From: Halobacterium noricense
GTDB taxonomy: Archaea; Halobacteriota; Halobacteria; Halobacteriales; Halobacteriaceae
Direction: 5' to 3'
DNA length: 64,000 nt
Assembly (NCBI RefSeq): GCF_021233435.1
Contig: NZ_CP089468.1
Location: 1,612,001-1,676,000, forward strand
The first letter of the stretch is position 1; each line of letters starts with the position of its first letter. The position numbers were made by a program, and so were the translations under genes. The notes beneath the pieces are model-generated. The model saw only the letters and a program-made list of their open reading frames with translations, was not told the DNA's origin and made no database searches. This document shows positions 15,834 through 24,365 of the stretch, in pieces.

Positions 15834-16370
15834 TCACCGATTCATCTCTTCGGTTTCGTCGTCTGAGATGGGTATGAGGTCTTCTTCCATCTGTTGGAAT
15901 TTCGCTTCGCGAAGCGCTTCTTCCGACGGCTCTTTCTGCACAAGAGATTCTCCTTCGGGTAAATCCATGTCCTCTTCCTCCAGTGGGTCTGAGTCGGCTA
16001 CCATCTTGCGGATTTCTATATCCCGATTGAGCTTCCCAATCAGCTGCTCGAACGACGTATCACGCTCGTGACGCAGCCGACGCAGTTTTCGAACCTTCCG
16101 CTCGAACTCCGTCTGTTCTGCCCAATCATAGATCCGACGACCAAGCAGTGTGAGCTTATACCGCTTTTCGGTTCCATGCTCAGTCGGACTGTGACTCACT
16201 GTGAAAATATCACGTTCAACACCCTCAGATAACCGTGAGGACACTGTTGAGGAACTCACTGCAACCGCGTCGACGAGTGCGTTAAACGTCGCTGTTCTCG
16301 TCCCGATCTCCGTGACGAGTTCCGGTGCGCCCTTCTGCCGGAGAAACCCCTCTAAGTCGTCTAATCCCAT
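15834..16370 (-). CDS. Winged-helix regulator with coiled-coil C-terminus
   Basis: A 178-residue protein starting MGLDDLEGFL at the ATG at 16370; 38 in-frame codons further upstream look non-coding. A winged-helix domain (about 5-95) includes TATFNALVDAVAVSSSTVSS as the recognition helix and a YKLTLLGRRIYDW wing/helix typical of HxlR/MarR-like archaeal regulators. Residues 100-178 are highly charged and probably helical, with RKVRKLRRLRHERD. It may pair with the FilR1-type regulator next door, 239 bp away on the same strand. Targets unknown. Confidence 0.7.
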   Translation of the reverse strand: MGLDDLEGFLRQKGAPELVTEIGTRTATFNALVDAVAVSSSTVSSRLSEGVERDIFTVSHSPTEHGTEKRYKLTLLGRRIYDWAEQTEFERKVRKLRRLRHERDTSFEQLIGKLNRDIEIRKMVADSDPLEEEDMDLPEGESLVQKEPSEEALREAKFQQMEEDLIPISDDETEEMNR

Positions 16371-16588
16371 CGTATCCACGCATTCGCCATCACGCACTAT
16401 AAATCCAACCAATATATAACTCACACCGATATTTGGTCTATACCGTATTTTAGCCACAACCAATTCTGCAACTACAGCCTGCATACCCTTTCATACATCC
16501 GCAGTGACAAGCCCCAGACAGACTACCAACGCTAATGGCTGACCCCGATTTTACTCTATTCTATACCGATATTCGTCATCCCAGCAGG

Positions 16589-18436
16589 GCTACACTGGGA
16601 CTGAACCACTCCACAATCTGGCTAGCATCACGCTACCAGTGCAGTAGCGCGGCTCGGAGGCAGGATAATGATGAGTGACCCGTCGGCGGTCGCCCAGTCA
16701 ATCGTCGTTCACGCGGAGACGCTCTGTGAGCGCGAAGACCACCTCTGGGATGTCATTCGCCAGCTCTCGATTCCAGTTAACGATCTCGAGGACGCCCGCG
16801 ACCAGAACCGCGTCAACTTCGGAACCGACGAAATGTTTCGCACGCTCCTATTCAAAGGCATTCGCGGGATCTCACAGAACGAATTAGCGCAACGACTCGG
16901 ACGAGAGCCAAGTCTTGTCAAGAGCTTCCACTTCGATATTACTGACCTCGAGAAGACGCCGACCCAACAGCAACTCTCGTACACGCACGGAAAATTCAGC
17001 GAGGACACCCAAGAAGTCCTCAACCGGACTGTGGCTGGCGTCCGGCAAGTTGCGCTCGACCATAATGTTGTCACGGAAGGCCTCGTGCCGTCCGTCCCAA
17101 CCAAAACCGATGAAGAGGAGTCACAGAGCACGAGCGAGTACAAGAAGGAGAAGGCCCAGAAGACGCTGACGCTTGCTCGCAAACACGTCATCCCCGAGTT
17201 CGACACCCACCGAGCGGCCCACAAGACGTACTCCGACGAGGTGATCTTGGATATGTTCGCGAGTATTTGTGCAAACAACGGGAGTGCTCATTCAGAAGCG
17301 GAGTACGGCTGGCTCACCGACGACGACCTCACCTGCGACGACTCAACGTTCCTGCGGGCAATCAAGAAAATCGCCACGCTCGAGGAGTCAGACGGGCAGC
17401 TCACGTTCGAGGATTTCGAGGACGATGATTCGATGCCCGAAATCGACCAGATTCGGGACGCGATTATGACGGCGTTCAACGCCGCCACGGAGAACATCAT
17501 CAACTCAATTCGCGGTGATGATCCCTTCGACTCACGGGAGACTGTTGCAGCGATAGACATCACCCACGAGCAGTTTCACGTCTGGCCGTGGGAAGACAAG
17601 GAAGCAGGTGTCGCGAAGCCGGACTATCCGAAGATGGTGAGCGGCTACAAAAAGGACGGCGAGTACAAACGCGGCTACAAGTACGCGACCATCACGCTGG
17701 TTGGCGACCACGCACCACTCATCCTTGGTATTGAGCCAGTCAAAGAAGACTCTACGTGGGAGCCCGACGGTTCGCCGTCGTACTCGAAAGCTGACCTGGT
17801 GAGTCGATTGCTCGACCGAGCGGAGCAGTTCGTCGACCTGGACATGGTGATGTTCGACCGTGGGTTCTACGCCAATCGCGTGTACGCAAATGTTGACGAG
17901 CGCGGGCTCACGTACCTGTCGCCGGTCCCTCGATACGAAGACGATTTAGCAGCGATCCAGGATGTCCAAGCGCATCCGACAGCAGACAAGGCCGTCAAAC
18001 ACGATGTCCCGCTAGGGATCGACGGCGACGTTCATCACGAGGCGGAGTTCCTCTACACGCCAAGCACGAGCGATGATGCTGACGGGAAGTACGCAGTGTT
18101 CGTGACGAACCAGGACCACGTCGAGCCGGAGGAGATTGGGAGCGTGGTGAATGGGTATAGTCGGCGGTGGGACATCGAGAACCAGTACAAGTCGATCAAG
18201 GACTTTCTGCCGAAGACATCGTCGACGGACTACCGGCTGCGCCTGTGTAACTTCGCGTTGTCGACATTGATATATAATCTGTGGCGGCTCACAGACTATC
18301 TGATCAAGGTCGCACTCGATAAACCGATTCGGTCGCCGCCAGTGATCACGGCGAAGACGTTCGTACGGGCGTTAGGTGACTTCCTACGGGAGTTCGGGTA
18401 ACGCTTTTCTCACGCCGGGTTCATCGATTCAGTAGC
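16589..18436 (+). mobile_element. Insertion sequence with intact DDE transposase
   Basis: The element contains one gene (16668-18401). Both ends carry GCTAC-N8-TGAACC as an inverted repeat: 16589-16607 on the left and 18418-18436 (as complement) on the right. The eight central bases do not match. These may be the terminal inverted repeats or part of them; I found no clear target duplication, so the exact ends are uncertain by about 10 bases. Confidence 0.6.
16668..18401 (+). CDS. DDE (IS4-like) transposase
   Basis: A 577-residue transposase. An N-terminal DNA-binding region contains the HTH-like MFRTLLFKGIRGISQNELAQ. The RNase-H-fold catalytic core has the three acids in context: Asp in VAAIDITHEQFHVW, Asp in LDMVMFDRGFYANRV, and Glu in GYSRRWDIENQYKSIKDFLP, which matches the Y-x6-E-x6-K pattern of IS4-type elements. 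The frame is intact, so the element may be active. It lies in the middle of the AT-rich island, beside relics of other elements. Confidence 0.88.
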   Translation: MMSDPSAVAQSIVVHAETLCEREDHLWDVIRQLSIPVNDLEDARDQNRVNFGTDEMFRTLLFKGIRGISQNELAQRLGREPSLVKSFHFDITDLEKTPTQQQLSYTHGKFSEDTQEVLNRTVAGVRQVALDHNVVTEGLVPSVPTKTDEEESQSTSEYKKEKAQKTLTLARKHVIPEFDTHRAAHKTYSDEVILDMFASICANNGSAHSEAEYGWLTDDDLTCDDSTFLRAIKKIATLEESDGQLTFEDFEDDDSMPEIDQIRDAIMTAFNAATENIINSIRGDDPFDSRETVAAIDITHEQFHVWPWEDKEAGVAKPDYPKMVSGYKKDGEYKRGYKYATITLVGDHAPLILGIEPVKEDSTWEPDGSPSYSKADLVSRLLDRAEQFVDLDMVMFDRGFYANRVYANVDERGLTYLSPVPRYEDDLAAIQDVQAHPTADKAVKHDVPLGIDGDVHHEAEFLYTPSTSDDADGKYAVFVTNQDHVEPEEIGSVVNGYSRRWDIENQYKSIKDFLPKTSSTDYRLRLCNFALSTLIYNLWRLTDYLIKVALDKPIRSPPVITAKTFVRALGDFLREFG

Positions 18437-18672
18437 GGCTGCGCTGTTCATTTTCCCGTATTTTCGCGGTATCTGTCAGTAGTTCGAGCGATGGTCAGTC
18501 GGTAAGTCGATCTCGTCCGGTTTTCGAGCTGCTTGCGGACTCACCAACTCCCAGAATTCCTAGTTTCGTTTGTAGACTTAAAAGGACGCGAAGAATGTGG
18601 CGCTTCGTTCGACGATGAGGATATCGGCTCCAAGATCCGTTAGCTTGGGAGAAGTATCTGTGAACTACCCAC
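18402..18672. other. Gap between IS and TnpB relic
   Basis: No gene. The first 35 bases hold the right inverted repeat of the insertion sequence. From 18660 leftwards on the minus strand lies the 3' flank of the TnpB relic, beginning GTAGTTCAC. In TnpB elements this flank encodes the guide RNA end, so a relic guide RNA may lie here. Confidence 0.5.
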
Positions 18673-19020
18673 CTACTCAGCCGCTGGTGCGGCTTCGTTG
18701 AGGGTTGGGCTTCCTGTTTTGATAACGCGCTTTGCAGACACCTGAGTAGCGTGCGTAGGGAGGCAGTCTCCAAAGGCGTCTTTTCAGGCCATCCCAGCCC
18801 TAACACAACAAACCCGCCTGTAGAACGCTCATCACCGCATTCGCCTCCCAGTTTGCTTCGAATCCACACGAGACGCAGGAGTGTTCTCGAGCCCAGATAG
18901 GTTTCGCTGTCTCCACACCACACTTCGCGCACTCTTTGGTCGTCCCCGCCGCTTCGACGCCGAGGAAGCCTAGTTGCTCCGGGAGCGCCGCGTGGTGGGA
19001 GAACGTGAACTCTTGTGGGG
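18673..19020 (-). pseudogene. TnpB (IS1341-type) C-terminal relic, two frameshifts
   Basis: The zinc ribbon is clear in the first frame: TTKECAKCGVETAKPIWARE, then HSCVSCGFEANWEANAVMSV, i.e. two CxxC pairs followed by a degraded DxNAA motif (here EANAV). A second frame continues VVLGLGWPEKTPLETASL and a third ends VSAKRVIKTGSPTLNEAAPA followed by TAG at 18673. All three pieces are in the order of haloarchaeal TnpB C-termini, so the gene has suffered two frameshifts and lost its catalytic N-terminal part. TnpB is an RNA-guided nuclease of IS200/IS605 elements. Confidence 0.8.
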
Positions 19021-19249
19021 GCCACGTCGCGTACGCAGACCCCTGAAAGGAGACGATGACGACGACCAGCAGCTCGAGTGGGAACACAAGCGTCCCGGAC
19101 AGCAGCGCCTGGTAGCCGACGATGACCATCAGTGCGATGCCGATTAAAATAACAAGAGTAATCGTGTTATTCTTGTTCCGGACGGGTGGTCCGCCACAGA
19201 CTTCGGCAAATACGAACGAGTTTCTGGCGGTCAGTTTCGTGCGAACCAC
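19021..19249 (-). CDS. Small membrane protein fused to the TnpB relic
   Basis: A GTG at 19249 opens a frame encoding about 75 residues with two membrane helices (TITLVILIGIALMVIVGYQA and TLVFPLELLVVVIVSF). It runs without a stop into the TnpB zinc-ribbon remnant. The original C-terminus was probably replaced when the transposon relic joined. A native protein of unknown function truncated by insertion is the likeliest reading. Confidence 0.45.
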
Positions 19250-19543
19250 CGGTGTACGCCGCGGACTCTCGGTTCGTTCGGTGTAATCGGGTAGAGATTC
19301 GAGTTCGTGGCGTCGAGTCCGTGGATTAGTGATTAGTTCACAGCGACACGTACCAGCAGATGGTCATTACTCGTCTCGTTCTCTATTTCCGAAATACGAA
19401 TATTTCGACTCCCGAAGAAGCTCTGAGGGAGTGAATCCGTCATATTTCACGTTGTTAGGCCAAGCAGGCACAGAAATACAATCCCCCGTTCGTATTTCAG
19501 AAATTCCAAGTCGTATTTCGGGAATCGGGCGGTGAGCGTGGAG
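19250..19543. other. Gap with GAAATACGAA motifs
   Basis: No gene. It contains three copies of a GAAATACGA-type word in either orientation, at 19387-19407, 19489-19507 and 19510-19522, described under the motif entries. It marks the return to GC-rich sequence at the right border of the island. Confidence 0.55.
19387..19522. promoter_or_regulatory. Three GAAATACGAA-type motifs 3' of iclR
   Basis: TTCCGAAATACGAATATTTC begins at 19387, TTCGTATTTCAGAAATTCC at 19489 and TCGTATTTCGGGAA at 19511. The core GAAATACGA and its complement recur a fourth time in the iclR promoter. Repetition of a 9-10 base word four times within 1 kb suggests binding sites for the adjacent regulator, though the three here are downstream of the gene. 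Confidence 0.5.
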
Positions 19544-20314
19544 CTACGAATGCGAGAGGTTGAGTTCGACGATGTTCTTGGCGTTTCGGAGCTGCTGCTT
19601 GAGTTCGCCCTCGATTCGCTCCTCGGACATCCGGCTGGTCGGACCCGTGATGCTGATGCCACCGGCGACGTCGCCGTCGTTGAACACCGGCGTCGCGATG
19701 CACTTCAGGCCGTGAATCCGCTCCTCGCGGTCGTAGGAGAATCCTTCCTTACGGATGTCGTCGAGCGCGTCGTAGAGCGCCTCGCGGTCGGTAATCGTCC
19801 GGTCGGTCTTCTCGGGGAGTCCGTGGCGCGCGAGGATGGCTTCGACGCGCTCCTCGGGCAGGTTCGCGAGAATCGCCTTGCCGACGGCGGTCGTATGGAG
19901 GTGTATCTGCTGGCCGTTGTAGGAGTCGATTTTCACGGCGTTCTCGCCTTTCTTCCGGTAGATGAACGTGCCGCGGCCGTCCTGTTCGACGAGGAGGTTC
20001 GCGAGCTCGCCGGTCTCCTCGGCGATGGTCTCCAGTTCGGGTTCGGCGACAGGGTACAGCGGGACGTTGGTACGGGCGTACGCGCCCAGGTCGAGAAAGC
20101 GGAGGCCGACCTCGTAAACGCCGTCGGTCTCCACGACGTAGCCGCAGTGTTCGAGCGTCTTCAGGTAGTTGTGGACGCTGCTCTTCGGGAGGTCGAGCGC
20201 ATCCGTCGCTTCCGTCAGCGTCGCGCCGTCGACGTCCTTGAGGAACTCTACGAGCTCGAACGTGCGCTCGGCCGTCTTCACGGGGGCTTGTGGACCCGTG
20301 TTCTGCTGTACCAT
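19544..20314 (-). CDS. IclR-family transcriptional regulator
   Basis: A 256-residue regulator. The N-terminal winged helix (about 10-75) has ALDLPKSSVHNYLKTLEHCG; the C-terminal effector domain (about 85-250) has TTAVGKAILANLPEER, RIHGLKCIATPVFND and GISITGPTSRMSEERI, all family hallmarks. IclR proteins usually control catabolic operons in response to a small organic acid. The 2-oxoacid dehydrogenase operon ends 94 bases upstream on the same strand. A GAAATACGAA motif 33-50 bases before its start suggests autoregulation. It is a paralogue of the regulator at 42010, sharing the IELNL ending. Confidence 0.92.
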   Translation of the reverse strand: MVQQNTGPQAPVKTAERTFELVEFLKDVDGATLTEATDALDLPKSSVHNYLKTLEHCGYVVETDGVYEVGLRFLDLGAYARTNVPLYPVAEPELETIAEETGELANLLVEQDGRGTFIYRKKGENAVKIDSYNGQQIHLHTTAVGKAILANLPEERVEAILARHGLPEKTDRTITDREALYDALDDIRKEGFSYDREERIHGLKCIATPVFNDGDVAGGISITGPTSRMSEERIEGELKQQLRNAKNIVELNLSHS

Positions 20315-20346
20315 ACCTACGTAGAGGCGGGACGCCGAGAAAAGTG

Positions 20347-20364
20347 TTCGGGAAATACGAATCC
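20347..20364. promoter_or_regulatory. GAAATACGAA motif in iclR promoter
   Basis: TTCGGGAAATACGAATCC lies 33-50 bases upstream of the iclR start, over the expected TATA/BRE region. It matches the three copies at 19387-19522. Likely autoregulatory operator; inference from position and repetition. Confidence 0.5.
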
Positions 20365-20408
20365 GGGAGGTCCCTAGCTTGTCACCGCCGCTGGCCGCGG
20401 CTGCACGG

Positions 20409-21833
20409 TTACCGGTTCAGCGTGTGAATCGCCTGACCCTGTGCGTGCTCGGCGGCCTCCATCACGGCCTCCGAGAGCGTCGGATGCGTGTGAATCGTGG
20501 AGGCGACGTCGGCGAGCGTGGCACCCATCTCGATGGCGAGGGTCACTTCAGCGACGAGTTCGCTGGCCTCCGGGCCGACGATCTGTGCGCCGAGCACGAA
20601 GCCGGCGTCCCCACCTGCGACGATTCGCACGAACCCATCGTCGTTGCCAGTTGTCAGCGACCGGCCGTTCGCACGGAACGGCATCTCGCCGACGACCGGG
20701 TCGAAGCCCGCCTCCGCGGCGTCTGCCTCGGTCATACCGACGGTCGCGATTTCGGGGTCGGTGAACACGACTTTCGGGACGGCCTGAGAATCGAGGGCCG
20801 CTGGCTCGCCCGCAACGACCTCCGCCGCGACGATACCCTCCTTGCTGGCTTTGTGCGCGAGCATCGGTTCGCCCGCGACATCGCCGACGGCGAAGATGTT
20901 CTCGACGGCCGTGCGCGCCTGGTCGTCCGTCGCGAGGAAGCCGTTCTCGTCGGGTTCGAGTCCGATTGCGTCGAGTTCGAGCGTGTCCGTCACCGGCTCG
21001 CGACCGACCGCCACGAGCACCTTCTCGGCGTCGTACGTCGACTCTGCACCATCCTCCGTCTCCGTGGTGACGGTGATGTCGCCGTCCTCGCCCTCCCAGC
21101 CGGCCGCGCCCTCGCCGAACTGGAAGTCGATACCGAGGTCCTTCGCGCGCGCTTTCACGACGTCCGTGAGGCGGCTGTCGTAGCCGGGGAGCACGTCGTC
21201 GAGCATCTCCACGACGGTGACGTCAGCGCCGGCTTTCGCAAACGTCGTCGAGAGTTCCATGCCGATGTAGCCCGCGCCCACGACGACGATCTCCTCCGGG
21301 AGTTCGTCCGTCGCGAGCGCATCCCGCGAGGACCACACCGGGTCGTCGGCGTACTCGAAGCCCGGCACCTCGATGGGTCGGGAGCCGGTCGCGACGATGG
21401 CGTGCTCGAATTCGATGGTTTCCATGCCTTGCCCGCTGCCGTCGTGCGCGATGCGGGCGGTGTGTTCGTCCTCGAACGCCGCCGTACCGTCGACGAGGTT
21501 GACGCCGTTGGCCTTGCAGAGCTTCTCGACGCCGCCGGTGAGTTGGTCGACGACGTCGTCTTTCCAGTCGGCCATCGCTGCCACGTCGATTTCGGGGTTC
21601 GCGCTGACGCCCATCGCCTCGGCGTTACCCGCGTCGTGTGCGAGGTCCGTCGCCGTGATGAACGCCTTCGAGGGGATGCAGCCGTAGTTCAGGCACGTCC
21701 CGCCGTACGCGTCGCGTTCGACGAGCGTCGTGTCGAGGTCGTGTTGTGCCGCACGAATCGCCGCAACGTATCCGCCGGGACCGCCGCCGACGACGAGGAC
21801 GTCCGTCCCGGTCGCTATGTCGCCCATTACCAT
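20409..21833 (-). CDS. lpdA: Dihydrolipoyl dehydrogenase (E3)
   Basis: Flavoprotein that reoxidises the dihydrolipoyl group of E2 with NAD+. About 474 residues. The FAD-binding start DVLVVGGGPGGYVAAIRAAQ, redox disulfide GGTCLNYGCIPSKAF, NAD-binding VVVGAGYIGMELSTTFAKAG and the dimer-interface catalytic His in TIHTHPTLSEA are all present. Two in-frame ATGs, 21833 and 21827, are equally plausible starts. Last gene of the E1 alpha-E1 beta-E2-E3 operon, 63 bases after E2. Confidence 0.96.
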   Translation of the reverse strand: MVMGDIATGTDVLVVGGGPGGYVAAIRAAQHDLDTTLVERDAYGGTCLNYGCIPSKAFITATDLAHDAGNAEAMGVSANPEIDVAAMADWKDDVVDQLTGGVEKLCKANGVNLVDGTAAFEDEHTARIAHDGSGQGMETIEFEHAIVATGSRPIEVPGFEYADDPVWSSRDALATDELPEEIVVVGAGYIGMELSTTFAKAGADVTVVEMLDDVLPGYDSRLTDVVKARAKDLGIDFQFGEGAAGWEGEDGDITVTTETEDGAESTYDAEKVLVAVGREPVTDTLELDAIGLEPDENGFLATDDQARTAVENIFAVGDVAGEPMLAHKASKEGIVAAEVVAGEPAALDSQAVPKVVFTDPEIATVGMTEADAAEAGFDPVVGEMPFRANGRSLTTGNDDGFVRIVAGGDAGFVLGAQIVGPEASELVAEVTLAIEMGATLADVASTIHTHPTLSEAVMEAAEHAQGQAIHTLNR

Positions 21834-21896
21834 ACTACTCGCTTCGCGGTCCCCTGTCAAAAGTCCACGTGTTCGGCGGCCGTTTGCCGCCGCGAC

Positions 21897-23339
21897 TTAC
21901 AGCAGCAGGCGCGCGGGCTGCCCGAGCAGTTCCTGCACGCGGTTCGTGAACTGCGCAGCCTCCGCGCCGTCGACGAGCCGGTGGTCGACGGACATCGACA
22001 GCCGCATCGTCTCGCGGGCGACGACCTCGTCGTCGACGACCCACGGGCGCTTCGCAATCGGCCCCATCGCGAGGATAGCAGCTTCGGGATGGTTGATGAT
22101 GGGCGCGGAGAACTCCCCGCCGATGACGCCGATGTTCGTGATGGTGAACGTCCCGCCCTGCATCTCCTCGCGGGAGAGCTCGCGATTGCGCGCACGGGTC
22201 GCGAGGTCGTCGATTTCCGCCGCGAGTTCGACGAGGCTCTTCTCGTCGGCGTGCTCTACCACCGGTACCATTAACCCGGCGTCGGTGGCGACGGCGATGC
22301 CGATGTTGTACTCGTCGTGGAGTACGATCTCCTCGGCGTCCTCGTCGAGGCTGGAGTTCAAGAAGGGGAACTCCTGGAGTGCGCGCGTGACCGCCTTCAC
22401 GACGAATGGCAGGTACGTGAGGTTCACACCCTCCGCCTCTGCGGGGTCACGGAGGTCTTCGCGGACCGCCACGAGGTCCGTAGCGTCGAATTCGTCGTGG
22501 TGGGCGACGTGGGGTGCGGTGTACTTCGAGCGCGCCATCTGCTCGCCGATGGTCCGGCGAACCCCGCTGTACGGCACGCGCTCGCCCGACGTCGGCCCGA
22601 CTCCCGCAGTCTCTGCTTCCGCGGGCTCAGCTGCTTTCCCGCCGGATTCGACGTACGCGCGCACGTCCGACTGCGTGACGAACGCCTCGCCGTCGCGCTC
22701 CTCGCTCGTGGGCACGTCGTTGATGTCGACGCCTTTCTCGCGGGCGAGTTGCCGGGTCGCTGGCATGGCGAGCGTGCGGTCGCGTGCCGCACCGTCGCTC
22801 TCCACGAGCACAGGCTCCTCCGCTTCCGTGGACTCACTCTCGGTCGCGTCTGCGGTCTGCGCAGGCTCGGCGGCCTCACCGCTGGATTCGACGTGGGCTC
22901 GGACGTCGGCAGCGGTGATGCGGCCGCCCGGCCCGCTACCCGAAACGTCGGCGAGGTCGGCGTCGAGTTCGCGCGCCAGCGTCCGCGTGCTCGGTGCTGC
23001 GAACACGCGCCCCCCGGACTCGCCCGTCTCGCTTGCTTCGCCTTCTTCGACGGGTTCGACCGCGGACTGCACTTCCTCCGCTGCTTCACCCTCATCGTCT
23101 TCAACCTCGAACGCGACGATGACGGAGTCCACGGGAACCGTCTCGCCCTCCGCCGCGTGGAGTTCTTTCACGGTGCCGTCGTAGGGTGACGGCACCTCCA
23201 CGAGTGCCTTGTCGGTCTCGACCTCCGCTATCGTCTGGTCGGCTTCTACGACGTCACCGGGCTCGACGAGCCAGGAAACGAGTTCGCCCTCAGCGATGCC
23301 TTCTCCGAGGTCCGGTAGCTCGAACGTCTGCTCGGCCAT
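21897..23339 (-). CDS. 2-oxoacid dehydrogenase E2 (dihydrolipoamide acyltransferase)
   Basis: Core acyltransferase of a 2-oxoacid dehydrogenase complex, 480 residues. A lipoyl domain (1-80) carries Lys44 in EVETDKALVEVP. A long acidic linker follows, then two peripheral-subunit-binding-like domains: STRTLARELDADLADVSGSG (about 112-147) and ATRQLAREKGVDINDVPTSE (about 185-222). The catalytic domain (about 245-480) has the HHDEFDATDL entry and the active-site DHRLVDGAEAA. Two binding domains in one E2 are unusual; one is the norm. Substrate could be pyruvate, branched-chain 2-oxoacids or others. Between E1 beta and E3 in the operon. Confidence 0.94.
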   Translation of the reverse strand: MAEQTFELPDLGEGIAEGELVSWLVEPGDVVEADQTIAEVETDKALVEVPSPYDGTVKELHAAEGETVPVDSVIVAFEVEDDEGEAAEEVQSAVEPVEEGEASETGESGGRVFAAPSTRTLARELDADLADVSGSGPGGRITAADVRAHVESSGEAAEPAQTADATESESTEAEEPVLVESDGAARDRTLAMPATRQLAREKGVDINDVPTSEERDGEAFVTQSDVRAYVESGGKAAEPAEAETAGVGPTSGERVPYSGVRRTIGEQMARSKYTAPHVAHHDEFDATDLVAVREDLRDPAEAEGVNLTYLPFVVKAVTRALQEFPFLNSSLDEDAEEIVLHDEYNIGIAVATDAGLMVPVVEHADEKSLVELAAEIDDLATRARNRELSREEMQGGTFTITNIGVIGGEFSAPIINHPEAAILAMGPIAKRPWVVDDEVVARETMRLSMSVDHRLVDGAEAAQFTNRVQELLGQPARLLL

Positions 23340-23396
23340 ACGTTGTACGCGTCGGCTGCCCCTTTCAGTATTTCCGTCTATCAGAAAACAGAGTGG

Positions 23397-24362
23397 TTAG
23401 ACGGCGAGTGCGCGCTCGATGGCGTCGAGGATGCGCGGCGGGTGCGGGAAGTAGTAGTCCTCCATCGACAGCAGCGGCACGGGCGTGTCGAAGCCAGTGA
23501 CGCGCTCGACGGGAGCTTCGAGGTACATCAGCGCCTCGTCGTTGATGCGCGCGACGACGTCCGCGCCGACGCCGTTGCTCCGCGGCCCCTCGTGGACGAC
23601 GACCGCGCGTCCAGTCTTCTTCACGGACTCGACGACCGTCTCGGTGTCCAGCGGCGAGATGGTGCGGAGGTCCACGACTTCCGCGTCGGCGTCGAGTTCG
23701 TCGACAGCCTCCAGCGTCGCGGGCATCATCGACCCCCAGCTAATCACCGTGACGTCCTCGCCTTCCTGCCGGATTGCGGCCTCGCCGAGGGGGACCTCGT
23801 AGTCCTCGTCGGGGACTTCCTCGCGGAACGACCGGTAGATGCGCTTGGGTTCCATGAACAGCACCGGGTCGGGGTCGCGAATCGACGCGAGCAACAGCCC
23901 CTTCGTGTCGTGTGGGGTGCTCGGCGCGACCACCTTCAGGCCCGGAATGTGGGCGTACGCGCCCTCCATGCTCTCGGAGTGGTGTTCGAGCGCGCGCACG
24001 CCAGCGCCGTACGGCATCCGGACGACCATCGGCGCGGTGAGTTCGCCGCGGGTGCGCCAGCGGATGCGGCTGGCGTTCGTCACGAGCTGGTCGAACGCCG
24101 GCGGCAGGAACCCCGAGAACTGAATCTCGGCGACCGGCCGCAGGCCGTACATCGCCAGCCCCGTCGCGGCACCGACGATGGCAATCTCGGACAGCGGCGT
24201 GTCGACCACGCGGTTCTCGCCGAACGCTTCGAGGAGTTCGTCGGTCGCGCGGAACACGCCGCCGCTCTCAGCGACGTCCTCGCCGAAGACGACTACGTCG
24301 TCGTCGGCGTCCATCTCCGTGTGTAATGCGTCGTTGACTGCTTCTACGATAGTTGCCTGCAT
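23397..24362 (-). CDS. 2-oxoacid dehydrogenase E1 beta subunit
   Basis: Beta subunit of the thiamin-diphosphate-dependent decarboxylase, 321 residues. Recognisable by VFGEDVAESGGVFRATDELL, TPLSEIAIVGAATGLAMYGL and VISWGSMMPATLEAVDEL, with the C-terminal EAPVERVTGFDTPVPL. It pairs with E1 alpha, whose stop is three bases before this start, and shows translational coupling. Substrate specificity cannot be read from the sequence. Confidence 0.95.
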   Translation of the reverse strand: MQATIVEAVNDALHTEMDADDDVVVFGEDVAESGGVFRATDELLEAFGENRVVDTPLSEIAIVGAATGLAMYGLRPVAEIQFSGFLPPAFDQLVTNASRIRWRTRGELTAPMVVRMPYGAGVRALEHHSESMEGAYAHIPGLKVVAPSTPHDTKGLLLASIRDPDPVLFMEPKRIYRSFREEVPDEDYEVPLGEAAIRQEGEDVTVISWGSMMPATLEAVDELDADAEVVDLRTISPLDTETVVESVKKTGRAVVVHEGPRSNGVGADVVARINDEALMYLEAPVERVTGFDTPVPLLSMEDYYFPHPPRILDAIERALAV

Positions 24363-24365
24363 GAG

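Noticed and set aside
18495-19025. Minus-strand frame of 176 codons
   Set aside because: It crosses the TnpB relic in a different frame and only its middle (GLGWPEKTPLETASL) belongs to the relic; not a gene by itself.
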